Positions 35,702 through 45,877 of a stretch of 64,000 bases of DNA are shown in pieces; the stretch's first letter is position 1, and every line of letters starts with the position of its first letter. The stretch lies in NCBI RefSeq assembly GCF_001685485.1, contig NZ_BDEL01000001.1:3631501-3695500 (forward strand), in the 5' to 3' direction. Origin of the DNA: Formosa haliotis (GTDB taxonomy: Bacteria; Bacteroidota; Bacteroidia; Flavobacteriales; Flavobacteriaceae). The notes below the pieces were generated by a model that saw nothing but the letters and a program-made list of their open reading frames with translations, was not told the DNA's origin and searched no databases. The position numbers and the translations under genes were made by a program.

Positions 35702-36592
35702 ATGTTAATAGCTCCCTTTTTAGATTATTTGTTACTAGAGAAGCATTATTCTGCTTTAACCGTAAATGCTTATAAAAAGGATTTGGGCGATTTTGCCGAT
35801 TTTATTGCTGCAGAATATCAAACAGAAACATTGCAAGATGTACATTATTCGCAAATTAGAAGTTGGATTGTTTGTTTAGTAGAAAGTGGTTTAAGTAACC
35901 GAAGTATAAATAGAAAGGTATCGGCTTTAAATTCGTATTACAAGTTTTTATTAAAAACAGGAGATATCGAAGTTAATCCGCTTGCAAAGCATAAAGCTTT
36001 AAAAGTTAAAAAGAATATTCAGATTCCTTTTTCGGAAAAAGAAATGAAAACCGTTTTAGATGATTTTCCTCATGAAGATGATTTTGAAGGGTTAAGAAAT
36101 CGACTGATAATAGAATTGTTCTATTCTACCGGAATTCGGCGTATAGAGTTGGTACAGCTACAATTAGAAGATTTTAATTTGTCTGGTAAAACTTTAAAAG
36201 TTTTAGGGAAACGTAATAAGGAACGATTGGTGCCTTTGTTACCATCTGTATCAGAGCTTGTTAGGTTGTATGTAAACAAACGAGATACCTTAACATTTAT
36301 AAAAGACAAGGAGTATATGTTTTTAACCCAAAAAGGCGTTAAAATTTATGAAACACTTGTTTACAGAATAATAAATAACTATTTTAGTTTGGCATCTTCA
36401 AAAGTAAAAAAGAGCCCGCATATATTACGGCATTCTTTTGCAACTCATTTGCTAAATCAAGGTGCCGATTTAAATGCCGTAAAAGAACTTCTGGGCCATG
36501 CAAGTTTAGCATCAACACAAGTTTATACGCACAATAGTATATCAGAATTAAAAAAGGTGTATTTAAATACACATCCAAGAAATAAGAAATAG
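35702..36592 (+). CDS. xerC: Tyrosine recombinase XerC/XerD
   Basis: 296 residues. N-terminal SAM-like core-binding domain (about 1-85) and a C-terminal catalytic domain. The active-site set is R146 (STGIRRIELVQ), the lysine in LGKRNKERLVPL, H/R in HILRHSFATHLL, H in LGHASLAST, and nucleophile Y275 (QVYTH). It resolves chromosome dimers at dif. Its place between rpsU and hpf is the usual chromosomal one, so this is the housekeeping recombinase and not a phage or integron integrase. XerC versus XerD cannot be decided here. Confidence 0.92.
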   Translation: MLIAPFLDYLLLEKHYSALTVNAYKKDLGDFADFIAAEYQTETLQDVHYSQIRSWIVCLVESGLSNRSINRKVSALNSYYKFLLKTGDIEVNPLAKHKALKVKKNIQIPFSEKEMKTVLDDFPHEDDFEGLRNRLIIELFYSTGIRRIELVQLQLEDFNLSGKTLKVLGKRNKERLVPLLPSVSELVRLYVNKRDTLTFIKDKEYMFLTQKGVKIYETLVYRIINNYFSLASSKVKKSPHILRHSFATHLLNQGADLNAVKELLGHASLASTQVYTHNSISELKKVYLNTHPRNKK

Positions 36593-36631
36593 TACGAAAC
36601 CACCTATTGTTTAATTATAAATTTTAGAAGT

Positions 36632-36934
36632 ATGAAAGTAAACATGCAATCAGTGAATTTTAATGCAGACCAAAAATTGATAGATTTTGTTCAAAAGCGT
36701 ATGGATAAGTTAGATCAGTTTTATGATAAGGTAATAAGTGCCGATGTTTATTTAAAATTAGATAACACGAGCGACAAAGAGAATAAAATCTTTGAAGCTA
36801 GAGTAAGTGTACCGGGAGATAGTTTTGTTGTTAAGAAACAATGTAAGACTTTTGAAGAAGGAGCAGATTGTGCCGCTTCGTCGTTAGAAAGACAACTTAA
36901 AAAGCGAAAAGAAAAGTTAAAATCATATTTATGA
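36632..36934 (+). CDS. hpf: Ribosome hibernation-promoting factor (HPF/RaiA family, short form)
   Basis: 100 residues. beta-alpha-beta fold with KVNMQSVNFNADQKLIDFVQKRMDKL at the start and the basic C-terminus KKRKEKLKSYL. It binds the 30S decoding centre of resting ribosomes. 39 bases behind xerC, probably in its transcript. Confidence 0.9.
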   Translation: MKVNMQSVNFNADQKLIDFVQKRMDKLDQFYDKVISADVYLKLDNTSDKENKIFEARVSVPGDSFVVKKQCKTFEEGADCAASSLERQLKKRKEKLKSYL

Positions 36935-36956
36935 TAAAAATATTTGAAAAAATGTT

Positions 36957-36985
36957 TTGAATAAAAGAATAAATATATACATTTG
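36957..36985 (+). promoter_or_regulatory. Consensus promoter of the tRNA-tuf operon
   Basis: TTG (36957-36959), 18-nt spacer, TACATTTG (36978-36985), about 50 bases before the first tRNA. It should drive the four tRNAs and tuf, perhaps through secE-nusG. Confidence 0.8.
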
Positions 36986-37035
36986 CAGTCCGTTAGAAAT
37001 AGCGGACTTTTTTTGTGATGAAAAAAGTTTAAAAA

Positions 37036-37109
37036 GCCGATGTAGCTCAGCTGGCTAGAGCAGCTGATTTGTAATCAGCAGGTCGTGGGTTCGAGTCCCT
37101 CTATCGGCT
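37036..37109 (+). tRNA. tRNA-Thr (anticodon TGT)
   Basis: 74 nt cloverleaf. Acceptor GCCGATG pairs with TATCGGC, anticodon stem CTGAT/ATCAG around TTTGTAA, T-arm GTGGGTTCGAGTCCCTC. Identical to the copy at 55991-56064. First of a four-tRNA cluster before tuf. Confidence 0.97.
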
Positions 37110-37198
37110 CATTAAATTCTTGCAAAGCAAGGGTCTTAAAACAGGAAAGTAATTGCTGGTTTAAGTAAGTTCTTTTAAAGAGTGAATAATTTATAATT

Positions 37199-37280
<82 letters not shown>

Positions 37281-37347
37281 CATTATTTTTACAATGTAAT
37301 ACATAGTAAAGGTTGTGGTAATTATAAATACAGGAATTTAAAATAAT

Positions 37348-37420
37348 GCGAGAGTAGCTCAGTTGGTAGAGCGTCAGCCTTCCAAGCTGAATGTCGCCGG
37401 TTCGAACCCGGTCTCTCGCT
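37348..37420 (+). tRNA. tRNA-Gly (anticodon TCC)
   Basis: 73 nt. Acceptor GCGAGAG pairs with CTCTCGC; anticodon stem CAGCC/AGCTG-type pairing around the TTCCA loop with TCC. Confidence 0.95.
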
Positions 37421-37429
37421 CAATTTTAA

Positions 37430-37501
37430 GCCGGTGTAGCTCAGGGGTAGAGCGTTTCCTTGGTAAGGAAGAGGTCACGGGTTCAATTCCCGTCATTGGC
37501 T
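37430..37501 (+). tRNA. tRNA-Thr (anticodon GGT)
   Basis: 72 nt. Acceptor GCCGGTG pairs with CATTGGC (two G-T pairs), anticodon stem TTCCT/AGGAA around TGGTA, T-arm CGGGTTCAATTCCCG. Confidence 0.95.
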
Positions 37502-37563
37502 CATTTTTAAAGTATATAGAGTAAATTGAACACTAATATAAATAAGATTAAAATAAAATAAAC

Positions 37564-38751
37564 ATGGCAAAGGCAACTTTCGATCGTTCAAAACCACACT
37601 TAAACATAGGTACTATTGGACACGTAGATCACGGTAAAACAACTTTAACTGCTGCTATTACTAAAGTATTAGCTGATGCAGGTTATTCAGAAGCAAAATC
37701 TTTTGATCAAATTGATAATGCTCCAGAAGAAAAAGAAAGAGGTATCACAATTAATACTTCTCACGTAGAATATCAAACAGCTAACCGTCACTATGCTCAC
37801 GTTGACTGTCCAGGTCACGCGGATTACGTAAAGAACATGGTAACTGGTGCTGCACAAATGGATGGTGCGATCTTAGTAGTTGCTGCTACTGATGGTCCAA
37901 TGCCACAAACTCGTGAACACATCTTATTAGGACGTCAAGTTGGTATTCCTCGTATCGTTGTTTTCTTAAACAAAGTAGATATGGTGGATGATGAAGAGCT
38001 TTTAGAGTTGGTTGACATGGAAGTTAGAGACTTATTATCTTTCTATGAGTACGATGGAGATAACGGACCTGTTGTATCTGGTTCTGCTTTAGGTGCACTT
38101 AATGGTGAGCAAAAGTGGGTTGACACTGTGTTAGAATTAATGGAAGCATGTGACAACTGGATCGAAGAGCCTGTACGTGATATGGATAAGCCTTTCTTAA
38201 TGCCTATCGAAGATGTATTCTCTATTACTGGTCGTGGAACTGTAGCTACAGGTCGTATCGAAACTGGTGTTGCTAAAACAGGAGATCCTGTAGAAATTAT
38301 TGGTATGGGAGCTGAAAAGTTAACATCTACTATTACAGGTATCGAAATGTTCCGTCAAATCTTAGATAGAGGTGAAGCTGGAGATAACGCAGGTATCTTA
38401 TTAAGAGGTATTGATAAGGAGCAAATTAAAAGAGGAATGGTAATTGTTAAGCCAGGATCTGTAACTCCACACGCTAAATTTAAAGCTGAGGTTTATATCC
38501 TTAAGAAAGAAGAAGGTGGACGTCACACTCCATTCCACAATAACTACCGTCCACAATTCTACGTACGTACAACAGATGTAACTGGAACTATCCAATTACC
38601 TGACGGAGTAGAGATGGTTATGCCAGGAGATAACTTAACTATTACTGTTGAGTTACTTAACACTATTGCAATGAATGTAGGTTTACGTTTCGCAATTAGA
38701 GAAGGTGGTAGAACTGTTGGTGCAGGTCAAGTAACTGAAATTTTAGACTAA
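37564..38751 (+). CDS. tuf: Elongation factor Tu
   Basis: 395 residues. G1 [10 protein letters not shown]2 [10 protein letters not shown]3 [10 protein letters not shown]4 [10 protein letters not shown] and the two C-terminal beta-barrel domains are intact. It delivers aminoacyl-tRNA to the ribosome. It follows the tRNA cluster by 62 bases in the standard Bacteroidota order. Codon use is strongly biased, as expected for high expression. Confidence 0.98.
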   Translation: MAKATFDRSKPHLNIGTIGHVDHGKTTLTAAITKVLADAGYSEAKSFDQIDNAPEEKERGITINTSHVEYQTANRHYAHVDCPGHADYVKNMVTGAAQMDGAILVVAATDGPMPQTREHILLGRQVGIPRIVVFLNKVDMVDDEELLELVDMEVRDLLSFYEYDGDNGPVVSGSALGALNGEQKWVDTVLELMEACDNWIEEPVRDMDKPFLMPIEDVFSITGRGTVATGRIETGVAKTGDPVEIIGMGAEKLTSTITGIEMFRQILDRGEAGDNAGILLRGIDKEQIKRGMVIVKPGSVTPHAKFKAEVYILKKEEGGRHTPFHNNYRPQFYVRTTDVTGTIQLPDGVEMVMPGDNLTITVELLNTIAMNVGLRFAIREGGRTVGAGQVTEILD

Positions 38752-38775
38752 TTAAAGTTTAATAATATAAGGTTG

Positions 38776-38799
38776 AGGTATTTCAATTTTGAAATACCT
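38776..38799 (+). other. Hairpin between tuf and tRNA-Trp
   Basis: A 10- to 11-bp A/T-rich stem (38776-38785 with 38790-38799) with a tiny loop and no good T run behind it. It may be a processing site or weak attenuator before the tRNA and not a full terminator. Confidence 0.45.
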
Positions 38800-38809
38800 T
38801 GACTTTTAT

Positions 38810-38882
38810 ACGGGCGTAGCTCAGTTGGTAGAGCACTGGTCTCCAAAACCAGGTGTCGGGAGTTCGAGTCTCTCCGCCCGTG
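38810..38882 (+). tRNA. tRNA-Trp (anticodon CCA)
   Basis: 73 nt. Acceptor ACGGGCG pairs with CGCCCGT, discriminator G, anticodon stem CTGGT/ACCAG around CTCCAAA. The tuf-trnW-secE order is standard. Confidence 0.97.
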
Positions 38883-38904
38883 CTAATAAAGTTTTGAAAA
38901 AATA

Positions 38905-39099
38905 ATGGCTGGATTTGTAAATTACGTAAAAGAATCATTCGGAGAGTTAAAGCATAATGTAACTTGGCCAACTATGGCAGAAGGACAAAGCTTAACTATT
39001 TTGGTTGCTGTGTTTTCTACACTGTTCTCTTTAGCTATATGGGGAGTAGATACAGTATTCAGCAAAGTCATATCATTTTACTTTCATTTGATAAACTAA
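38905..39099 (+). CDS. secE: Preprotein translocase subunit SecE
   Basis: 64 residues with a single C-terminal transmembrane helix (about 30-52) after the amphipathic helix YVKESFGELKHNVTWPT, the SecE signature. Part of SecYEG. Follows tRNA-Trp by 22 bases; nusG follows 19 bases later. Confidence 0.95.
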   Translation: MAGFVNYVKESFGELKHNVTWPTMAEGQSLTILVAVFSTLFSLAIWGVDTVFSKVISFYFHLIN

Positions 39100-39118
39100 A
39101 CAATAAAAAGAAGTTTTT

Positions 39119-39673
39119 ATGTCTGAAGGAAATGCTAAAAAGTGGTATGTTGTTAGAGCTGTAAGTGGTCAAGAAAATAAAATTAAAGCATATATAGAGA
39201 ATGAAATTTCTCGTTTAGGCTTAGATGATTATGTAGACCAAGTACTTGTTCCTACAGAAAAAGTTATTCAAATCCGTAACGGAAAGAAAATAAGCAAAGA
39301 AAAAGTTTATTTCCCAGGTTACATCATGGTTCAAGCTAATTTAACTGGAGAGGTACCTCACATTATTAGATCGGTTACTAACGTAATTGGTTTTTTAGGT
39401 GAAACAAAAGGTGGAGATCCAGTGCCATTAAGACAATCTGAAGTAAACAGAATGTTAGGTAAGGTAGACGAGTTAACTGTAGATACAGAAACCAATGTTG
39501 CTATTCCTTATACAATTGGCGAAACTGTAAAAGTTATTGATGGTCCATTTAATGGATTCGATGGTACTATTGAAAAGATAAACGAAGAAAAGCGTAAGCT
39601 AGAAGTAATGGTAAAGATTTTTGGAAGAAAAACACCATTAGAGTTAAGCTATATGCAGGTTGAAAAAGTATAA
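39119..39673 (+). CDS. nusG: Transcription termination/antitermination factor NusG
   Basis: 184 residues. NGN domain (WYVVRAVSGQENKIKAYIE; FPGYIMVQANLTGE) and a C-terminal KOW domain (GETVKVIDGPFNGFDGTIEKIN). It binds RNA polymerase and couples it to other factors. Same transcript as secE and the ribosomal protein genes. Confidence 0.97.
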   Translation: MSEGNAKKWYVVRAVSGQENKIKAYIENEISRLGLDDYVDQVLVPTEKVIQIRNGKKISKEKVYFPGYIMVQANLTGEVPHIIRSVTNVIGFLGETKGGDPVPLRQSEVNRMLGKVDELTVDTETNVAIPYTIGETVKVIDGPFNGFDGTIEKINEEKRKLEVMVKIFGRKTPLELSYMQVEKV

Positions 39674-39746
39674 ATAGTGTTACAACGATACCGATGTGTC
39701 ATACTGCTTCCAACTGTAGAAGCACATCAAAATTAAATTATTAAAA

Positions 39747-40184
39747 ATGGCAAAAGAATTAGGTAAAGTAGTTAAGTTACAAGTTCGGGGAGGTGCAGCG
39801 AATCCGTCGCCACCGGTTGGACCCGCTTTAGGAGCTGCAGGTGTTAACATCATGGAGTTCTGTAAGCAATTCAATGCTAGAACGCAAGACAAAGCTGGTA
39901 AAGTATTACCAGTTGTGATCTCTGTTTACAAAGATAAATCATTTGATTTTGTAATCAAGACACCACCAGCGGCAGTTCAGTTATTAGAAGCAGCCAAGGT
40001 GAAGAAAGGTTCAGGTGAACCAAACCGAAAAAAAGTAGCTAAAGTTTCTTGGGATCAGATTAAAACTATTGCTGAAGACAAAATGCAAGATTTAAATGCA
40101 TTTACTATCGAATCGGCAATGAAAATGATCGCAGGTACCGCAAGGTCTATGGGAATTACCGTAACCGGAAACGCGCCAAATTAA
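39747..40184 (+). CDS. rplK: 50S ribosomal protein L11
   Basis: 145 residues. [24 protein letters not shown] at the N-terminus and the rRNA-binding C-terminal domain ending [12 protein letters not shown] are intact. It shapes the GTPase-associated centre. 73 bases after nusG. Confidence 0.97.
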   Translation: MAKELGKVVKLQVRGGAANPSPPVGPALGAAGVNIMEFCKQFNARTQDKAGKVLPVVISVYKDKSFDFVIKTPPAAVQLLEAAKVKKGSGEPNRKKVAKVSWDQIKTIAEDKMQDLNAFTIESAMKMIAGTARSMGITVTGNAPN

Positions 40185-40204
40185 TCTAGAAAAAGACATT
40201 TAAA

Positions 40205-40894
40205 ATGGCAAGATTAGCAAAAAAGCAAAAAGAAGCTTTAGCAAAAATAGAAAAAGGAAAACTTTATTCTATTAATGAAGCATCTTCATTAGTAAAAGAC
40301 ATTACAAATGCAAAATTTGATGCGTCTGTAGATATCGCTGTTCGTTTAGGAGTAGATCCTAGAAAAGCAAACCAAATGGTTAGAGGTGTAGTATCTCTTC
40401 CTCATGGTACAGGTAAAGACGTAAAAGTTTTAGCATTAGTAACTCCAGACAAAGAAGCAGAAGCTAAAGAAGCTGGAGCAGATTATGTAGGTTTAGATGA
40501 ATTTCTTGATAAAATCAAGAGCGGATGGACAGACGTAGATGTAATTATCACTATGCCAAGTGTAATGGGTAAATTAGGACCATTAGGACGTATTTTAGGT
40601 CCTCGTGGATTAATGCCTAACCCAAAAACTGGTACTGTAACTATGGACGTTGCAAAAGCAGTAACTGAAGTGAAAGCTGGTAAAATTGACTTTAAAGTTG
40701 ATAAAACTGGTATCGTTCACGCTGCTATTGGAAAAGTATCTTTTAGTGCAGAGCAAATAGCTGGTAACGCAAACGAATTATTACAAACTTTAATGAAATT
40801 AAAGCCAACTGCGGCAAAAGGAACTTACGTTAAGAGTATCTTCTTATCTAGTACTATGAGTCCTAGTATAGCTGTTGAGTCTAAAATTGGTTAA
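40205..40894 (+). CDS. rplA: 50S ribosomal protein L1
   Basis: 229 residues. Conserved blocks include [33 protein letters not shown] and [11 protein letters not shown]. Forms the L1 stalk. L1 often represses this operon by binding its leader; I do not see a clear binding site here. Confidence 0.97.
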   Translation: MARLAKKQKEALAKIEKGKLYSINEASSLVKDITNAKFDASVDIAVRLGVDPRKANQMVRGVVSLPHGTGKDVKVLALVTPDKEAEAKEAGADYVGLDEFLDKIKSGWTDVDVIITMPSVMGKLGPLGRILGPRGLMPNPKTGTVTMDVAKAVTEVKAGKIDFKVDKTGIVHAAIGKVSFSAEQIAGNANELLQTLMKLKPTAAKGTYVKSIFLSSTMSPSIAVESKIG

Positions 40895-40912
40895 TTAGTT
40901 AAAACTTTTATT

Positions 40913-41434
40913 ATGACAAGAGAAGAAAAATCACAAGTAATTGAAGAACTAACTGCACAATTAGCCGATAACGCAAATATCTACGTAGCAGATATTTCTG
41001 GGTTAAACGCAGCGAAAACTTCGGAATTACGTCACGCTTGCTTTAAAGCTAACATTAAATTAGCTGTAGTAAAAAATACATTACTTGAAAAAGCAATGGA
41101 AGCTTCAGATAGAGACTTTGGTGACTTACCTAGTATTTTAAAAGGTAACACTTCAGTTATGTATTCTGAAACAGGAAACGCTCCTGCAAAAGTAATTAAA
41201 GCCTTCAGAAAGAAAGCAGAAAAACCTTTATTAAAGGGAGCTTTTATTGAAGAAACTGTTTACTTAGGAGACGACCAATTAGATGCCTTAGTAGATATCA
41301 AATCTCGTGAAGAGTTAATAGGAGATATCATAGGATTATTACAATCGCCTGCTAAGAACGTTATTTCTGCACTTCAATCAAGTGGAGGGAAACTTTCAGG
41401 TATCTTAAAAACTTTATCTCAAAAAGAGGGATAA
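40913..41434 (+). CDS. rplJ: 50S ribosomal protein L10
   Basis: 173 residues. N-terminal rRNA-binding part (LADNANIYVADISGLNAAKTSELR) and a C-terminal helix that docks L7/L12 dimers. Base of the stalk. 18 bases after rplA. Confidence 0.96.
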   Translation: MTREEKSQVIEELTAQLADNANIYVADISGLNAAKTSELRHACFKANIKLAVVKNTLLEKAMEASDRDFGDLPSILKGNTSVMYSETGNAPAKVIKAFRKKAEKPLLKGAFIEETVYLGDDQLDALVDIKSREELIGDIIGLLQSPAKNVISALQSSGGKLSGILKTLSQKEG

Positions 41435-41497
41435 ACAAAACAGTACGCACTATTACACAATTATATTACAATTAAAAATTTATTAAAACGATAGAAA

Positions 41498-41869
41498 ATG
41501 GCAGATTTAAAAGATTTCGCAGAACAATTAGTTAACTTAACAGTAAAAGAAGTTAATGAATTAGCAACTATATTAAAAGATGAGTACGGTATCGAACCTG
41601 CTGCTGCTGCTGTAGCTGTAGCTGCTGGACCTGCTGCTGGTGAAGCTGCAGAAGAGCAAACAGAATTCGACGTAATTCTTAAAGCTGCTGGTGGTTCTAA
41701 ATTAGCTGTTGTTAAATTAGTTAAAGAATTAACTGGTTTAGGATTAAAAGAAGCTAAAGAATTAGTTGATGGTGCTCCAAGCGCTATTAAAGAAGCTGTA
41801 TCTAAAGACGAAGCAGAAGCTTTAAAAACATCTTTAGAAGAGGCGGGAGCTGAGGTTGAGCTTAAGTAA
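41498..41869 (+). CDS. rplL: 50S ribosomal protein L7/L12
   Basis: 123 residues. N-terminal dimerisation helix, an alanine/glycine-rich hinge (about 35-52), and the C-terminal factor-binding domain ([20 protein letters not shown]). Followed by a strong hairpin before rpoB. Confidence 0.97.
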   Translation: MADLKDFAEQLVNLTVKEVNELATILKDEYGIEPAAAAVAVAAGPAAGEAAEEQTEFDVILKAAGGSKLAVVKLVKELTGLGLKEAKELVDGAPSAIKEAVSKDEAEALKTSLEEAGAEVELK

Positions 41870-41891
41870 GCTTATCAACCAAACAATACAA

Positions 41892-41929
41892 AGGTTTAGG
41901 TCTGGAGTGCTACTCTAAGACCTAAACCT
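41892..41929 (+). other. Intercistronic hairpin rplL-rpoB (attenuator or processing site)
   Basis: Perfect 12-bp stem (41892-41903 with 41918-41929) with an inner GAGT/ACTC pairing, then ATTTTGCG, too poor in T for a full terminator. It sits where the ribosomal and polymerase genes must be expressed at different levels, so partial termination or RNase cleavage is likely. Confidence 0.65.
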
Positions 41930-41993
41930 ATTTTGCGTATATATTAGTAAGATACGCTGTCAATTTTATTTTTAATCAAAATTTCGTCCATTG

Positions 41994-44900
41994 ATGTTAG
42001 TAACACAAGCTGAAAGATTAAATTTCTCGTCTATTATCAATAGAACAGATTATCCAGATTTCTTGGATATTCAGATTAAATCCTTCCAGGATTTTTTCCA
42101 ACTAGAAACAAAATCTGAAGAAAGAGGTAATGAAGGTTTATATAACACCTTCATGGAAAACTTCCCAATAACAGACACACGTAATCAATTTGTTTTAGAA
42201 TTTTTAGATTACTTCATTGATCCACCAAGATACGCCTTAGAAGAATGTATCGAGAGAGGACTTACTTATAGCGTTCCGCTTAAAGCAAGGTTAAAACTGT
42301 ACTGTACAGACCCTGAACATGAGGATTTCGAGACTATTGTTCAAGATGTGTACTTAGGTACAATTCCTTACATGACTCCTTCTGGCACCTTTTGTATCAA
42401 TGGTGCAGAGCGTGTAGTCGTTTCTCAATTACACCGTTCTCCGGGGGTTTTCTTTGGTCAATCATTCCACGCTAATGGGACCAAATTATACTCTGCTAGA
42501 GTTATTCCATTTAAAGGATCTTGGATTGAATTTGCTACAGACATTAACAGTGTTATGTATGCATATATCGATCGTAAGAAAAAGTTACCTGTAACTACCC
42601 TGTTTAGAGCCATTGGTTTTGAACGTGATAAAGATATTCTAGAAATTTTTGATCTTGCCGAAGAAGTTAAAGTTTCAAAATCTGGACTTAAAAAATACTT
42701 AGGGCGTAAATTAGCTGCTCGTGTACTTAACACTTGGCACGAAGATTTTGTTGATGAAGATACTGGAGAAGTTGTTTCTATAGAGCGTAACGAAATTGTA
42801 TTAGATCGTGATACAGTTTTAGATAAAGATAATATTGAAGAAATTCTTGAAGCTAATGTAAAGACTGTCCTTTTACATAAAGAAAGTGCGCAACAAGGAG
42901 ATTATGCTATTATTCATAACACGCTTCAAAAAGATCCAACAAACTCTGAAAAAGAAGCTGTTGAGCATATCTATCGTCAATTACGTAATGCCGAACCGCC
43001 AGATGAAGAAACGGCTAGAGGTATTATAGACAAATTATTCTTCTCAGACCAACGTTACTCTTTAGGAGAAGTTGGACGTTATAGAATGAACAAAAAATTA
43101 GGTCTTGATATTGGAATGGATAAGCAAGTGCTTACCAAAGAAGATATCATTACCATCATAAAATATTTAATCGAGCTTATCAACTCTAAAGCAGAGATTG
43201 ATGATATTGACCACTTATCTAACCGTCGTGTACGTACAGTAGGTGAACAATTATCTCAACAATTTGGTGTTGGTTTAGCCCGTATGGCACGTACTATTCG
43301 TGAGCGTATGAACGTTCGTGATAACGAAGTATTTACTCCAATCGATTTAATTAATGCTAAGACTTTATCGTCTGTAATTAATTCATTCTTTGGTACGAAC
43401 CAGTTATCTCAATTTATGGATCAAACCAATCCACTTGCAGAAATTACGCACAAGCGTCGTTTATCTGCTCTTGGGCCAGGAGGTTTATCTAGAGAAAGAG
43501 CAGGGTTCGAGGTACGTGACGTTCACTACACACACTACGGTCGTCTTTGTCCGATTGAAACTCCAGAAGGACCAAACATTGGTTTAATTTCTTCACTTTC
43601 TGTATATGCAAAAGTGAATTCAATGGGATTCATCGAAACACCGTATAGAGCCGTAACAGATGGTGTAGTAGATATTCAAAATCCTCCAGTATATTTAAGT
43701 GCAGAAGAGGAAGAAGAAAAATTAATTGCACAAGCAACAGTAACAATCGATGAAAATGCTAAGATTGTTCATGATAAGGTAATTGCTAGAATGGAGGGTG
43801 ATTTCCCTGTTATAGAACCTACAGCATTACATTATACAGATGTTGCACCAAATCAAATTTCGTCAATATCGGCTTCATTAATTCCGTTCTTAGAACATGA
43901 TGATGCGAACCGTGCCTTGATGGGATCTAACATGATGCGTCAAGCTGTACCATTATTACGTGCTCAAGCACCTATTGTTGGAACAGGTTTAGAGCGTCAA
44001 GTAGCTACAGACTCTCGAGTATTGATTAATGCAGAAGGAAGCGGAGTTGTAGAATATGTAGATGCAAACGAAATTACAATTAAATACGACCGTACAGTCG
44101 ATGAGGCTGCAGTAAGTTTTGATAGCGATATTAAAACCTATCCGTTAGTTAAGTTTAGAAAAACTAACCAAGGAACCTCAATCAACTTAAAACCTATTGT
44201 TCGTAAAGGTGATAGAGTTCAAAAAGGTCAAGTACTTTGTCAAGGTTATGCAACCGAAAACGGTGAATTAGCATTGGGTAGAAACATGAAAGTAGCCTTT
44301 ATGCCTTGGAAAGGGTATAACTTTGAGGATGCCATCGTGATTTCTGAAAAAGTAGTTCGTGAAGATATCTTTACATCTATCCATATCGATGAGTACTCTT
44401 TAGAAGTTAGAGATACTAAATTAGGTAACGAAGAGTTAACTAATGATATTCCTAACGTTTCTGAAGAAGCGACTAAAGATTTAGATGAAAATGGTATGAT
44501 TCGCGTAGGTGCGGAAGTTAAGCCTGGTGATATCCTTATTGGAAAAATTACACCAAAAGGTGAAAGCGATCCTACTCCAGAAGAAAAATTATTACGTGCT
44601 ATTTTTGGTGATAAAGCAGGAGATGTAAAAGATGCATCTTTAAAAGCTTCTCCATCCTTAAATGGTGTAGTAATCGATAAAAAATTATTTGCTCGTGCGG
44701 TTAAAGATAAGCGTAAGAGAGCTAAGGATAAAGAAGATATTTTACAATTAGAAGGTATTTACTCTTCAAAATTTGAAGAATTAAAGAATGTTTTAATTGA
44801 TAAATTATTCACTTTAGTTGGCGGTAAAACAGCTCAAGGTATCTTTAACGATTTAGGTGAAGAAGTATTACCAAAAGGTAAGAAATACACGCTTAAAATG

Positions 44901-45806
44901 TTAAACGCTGTAGAAGACTATACCCACTTAACATCTGGTGTATGGACTACAGACGATCATACTAATAAACTTGTTGCCGATTTAATTCACAACTACAAGA
45001 TTAAAGAAAACGACTTACAAGGGTCTTTAAGACGTGAGAAGTTTACGATTTCTGTAGGAGATGAATTACCAGCAGGAATTATTAAATTAGCTAAAGTTTA
45101 TATCGCTAAAAAACGTAAACTAAAAGTAGGAGATAAAATGGCAGGACGTCACGGTAACAAAGGTATTGTTGCTCGTATCGTGCGTCAAGAAGATATGCCA
45201 TTCTTAGAAGACGGAACACCTGTAGATATAGTATTAAATCCATTAGGGGTACCATCTCGTATGAACATTGGACAAATTTATGAAACTGTTCTTGGTTGGG
45301 CAGGTCAAAACTTAGGACGTACGTATGCGACTCCTATTTTTGATGGTGCAACTATCGATCAAATCAACGAATTAACAGACGAAGCTGGAATTCCACGATA
45401 CGGTCATACCTATCTTTATGATGGTGGAACAGGAGATCGTTTTGACCAACCTGCAACTGTTGGAGTTATCTATATGTTAAAATTAGGACATATGGTAGAC
45501 GACAAAATGCACGCACGTTCTATCGGGCCATACTCTTTAATTACACAACAACCATTAGGTGGTAAAGCACAATTTGGAGGTCAGCGTTTTGGAGAGATGG
45601 AAGTTTGGGCACTTGAGGCATATGGTGCTTCTGCAACCTTAAGAGAAATATTGACAGTGAAATCTGATGATGTTATTGGTAGAGCTAAAACTTACGAAGC
45701 AATCGTAAAAGGAGAGCAAATGCCAGAACCTGGATTACCAGAATCATTCAACGTACTTATGCACGAATTGAAAGGTTTAGGACTAGACATTAGATTAGAG
45801 GAATAA
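41994..45806 (+). CDS. rpoB: RNA polymerase subunit beta
   Basis: 1270 residues, starting at ATG 41994 ([11 protein letters not shown]); the track start at 41991 is a TTG one codon earlier. The rifampicin-region block [25 protein letters not shown] looks wild type (no typical resistance change at the serine, histidine or aspartate positions). Also present are GPNIGLI, the C-terminal [22 protein letters not shown], and the flap. Core catalytic subunit; rpoC follows 71 bases later. Confidence 0.98.
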   Translation: MLVTQAERLNFSSIINRTDYPDFLDIQIKSFQDFFQLETKSEERGNEGLYNTFMENFPITDTRNQFVLEFLDYFIDPPRYALEECIERGLTYSVPLKARLKLYCTDPEHEDFETIVQDVYLGTIPYMTPSGTFCINGAERVVVSQLHRSPGVFFGQSFHANGTKLYSARVIPFKGSWIEFATDINSVMYAYIDRKKKLPVTTLFRAIGFERDKDILEIFDLAEEVKVSKSGLKKYLGRKLAARVLNTWHEDFVDEDTGEVVSIERNEIVLDRDTVLDKDNIEEILEANVKTVLLHKESAQQGDYAIIHNTLQKDPTNSEKEAVEHIYRQLRNAEPPDEETARGIIDKLFFSDQRYSLGEVGRYRMNKKLGLDIGMDKQVLTKEDIITIIKYLIELINSKAEIDDIDHLSNRRVRTVGEQLSQQFGVGLARMARTIRERMNVRDNEVFTPIDLINAKTLSSVINSFFGTNQLSQFMDQTNPLAEITHKRRLSALGPGGLSRERAGFEVRDVHYTHYGRLCPIETPEGPNIGLISSLSVYAKVNSMGFIETPYRAVTDGVVDIQNPPVYLSAEEEEEKLIAQATVTIDENAKIVHDKVIARMEGDFPVIEPTALHYTDVAPNQISSISASLIPFLEHDDANRALMGSNMMRQAVPLLRAQAPIVGTGLERQVATDSRVLINAEGSGVVEYVDANEITIKYDRTVDEAAVSFDSDIKTYPLVKFRKTNQGTSINLKPIVRKGDRVQKGQVLCQGYATENGELALGRNMKVAFMPWKGYNFEDAIVISEKVVREDIFTSIHIDEYSLEVRDTKLGNEELTNDIPNVSEEATKDLDENGMIRVGAEVKPGDILIGKITPKGESDPTPEEKLLRAIFGDKAGDVKDASLKASPSLNGVVIDKKLFARAVKDKRKRAKDKEDILQLEGIYSSKFEELKNVLIDKLFTLVGGKTAQGIFNDLGEEVLPKGKKYTLKMLNAVEDYTHLTSGVWTTDDHTNKLVADLIHNYKIKENDLQGSLRREKFTISVGDELPAGIIKLAKVYIAKKRKLKVGDKMAGRHGNKGIVARIVRQEDMPFLEDGTPVDIVLNPLGVPSRMNIGQIYETVLGWAGQNLGRTYATPIFDGATIDQINELTDEAGIPRYGHTYLYDGGTGDRFDQPATVGVIYMLKLGHMVDDKMHARSIGPYSLITQQPLGGKAQFGGQRFGEMEVWALEAYGASATLREILTVKSDDVIGRAKTYEAIVKGEQMPEPGLPESFNVLMHELKGLGLDIRLEE

Positions 45807-45812
45807 TATATT

Positions 45813-45843
45813 GTTCGTCAGGTTTATTATAAACCTGACGAAC
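45813..45843 (+). other. Intercistronic hairpin rpoB-rpoC
   Basis: Perfect 13-bp stem (45813-45825 with 45831-45843) with loop ATTAT and no T run, so it is not a terminator. Probable RNase processing or mRNA-stability element between rpoB and rpoC. Confidence 0.6.
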
Positions 45844-45877
45844 TAAGTTTACAAATAATTCGATATCACCATATATT

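Noticed and set aside
35702..36592. Integrase of a genomic island next to the tRNA cluster
   Set aside because: The recombinase sits in the conserved rpsU-xer-hpf order with no attachment-site repeats or foreign genes, so it is chromosomal XerC/D.
38776..38799. Terminator of tuf
   Set aside because: The stem is A/T-rich with a tiny loop and no T tract, and tRNA-Trp, secE and nusG follow in the usual operon.
41992..45806. Rifampicin-resistance substitution in rpoB
   Set aside because: The resistance-region residues read as the sensitive form.
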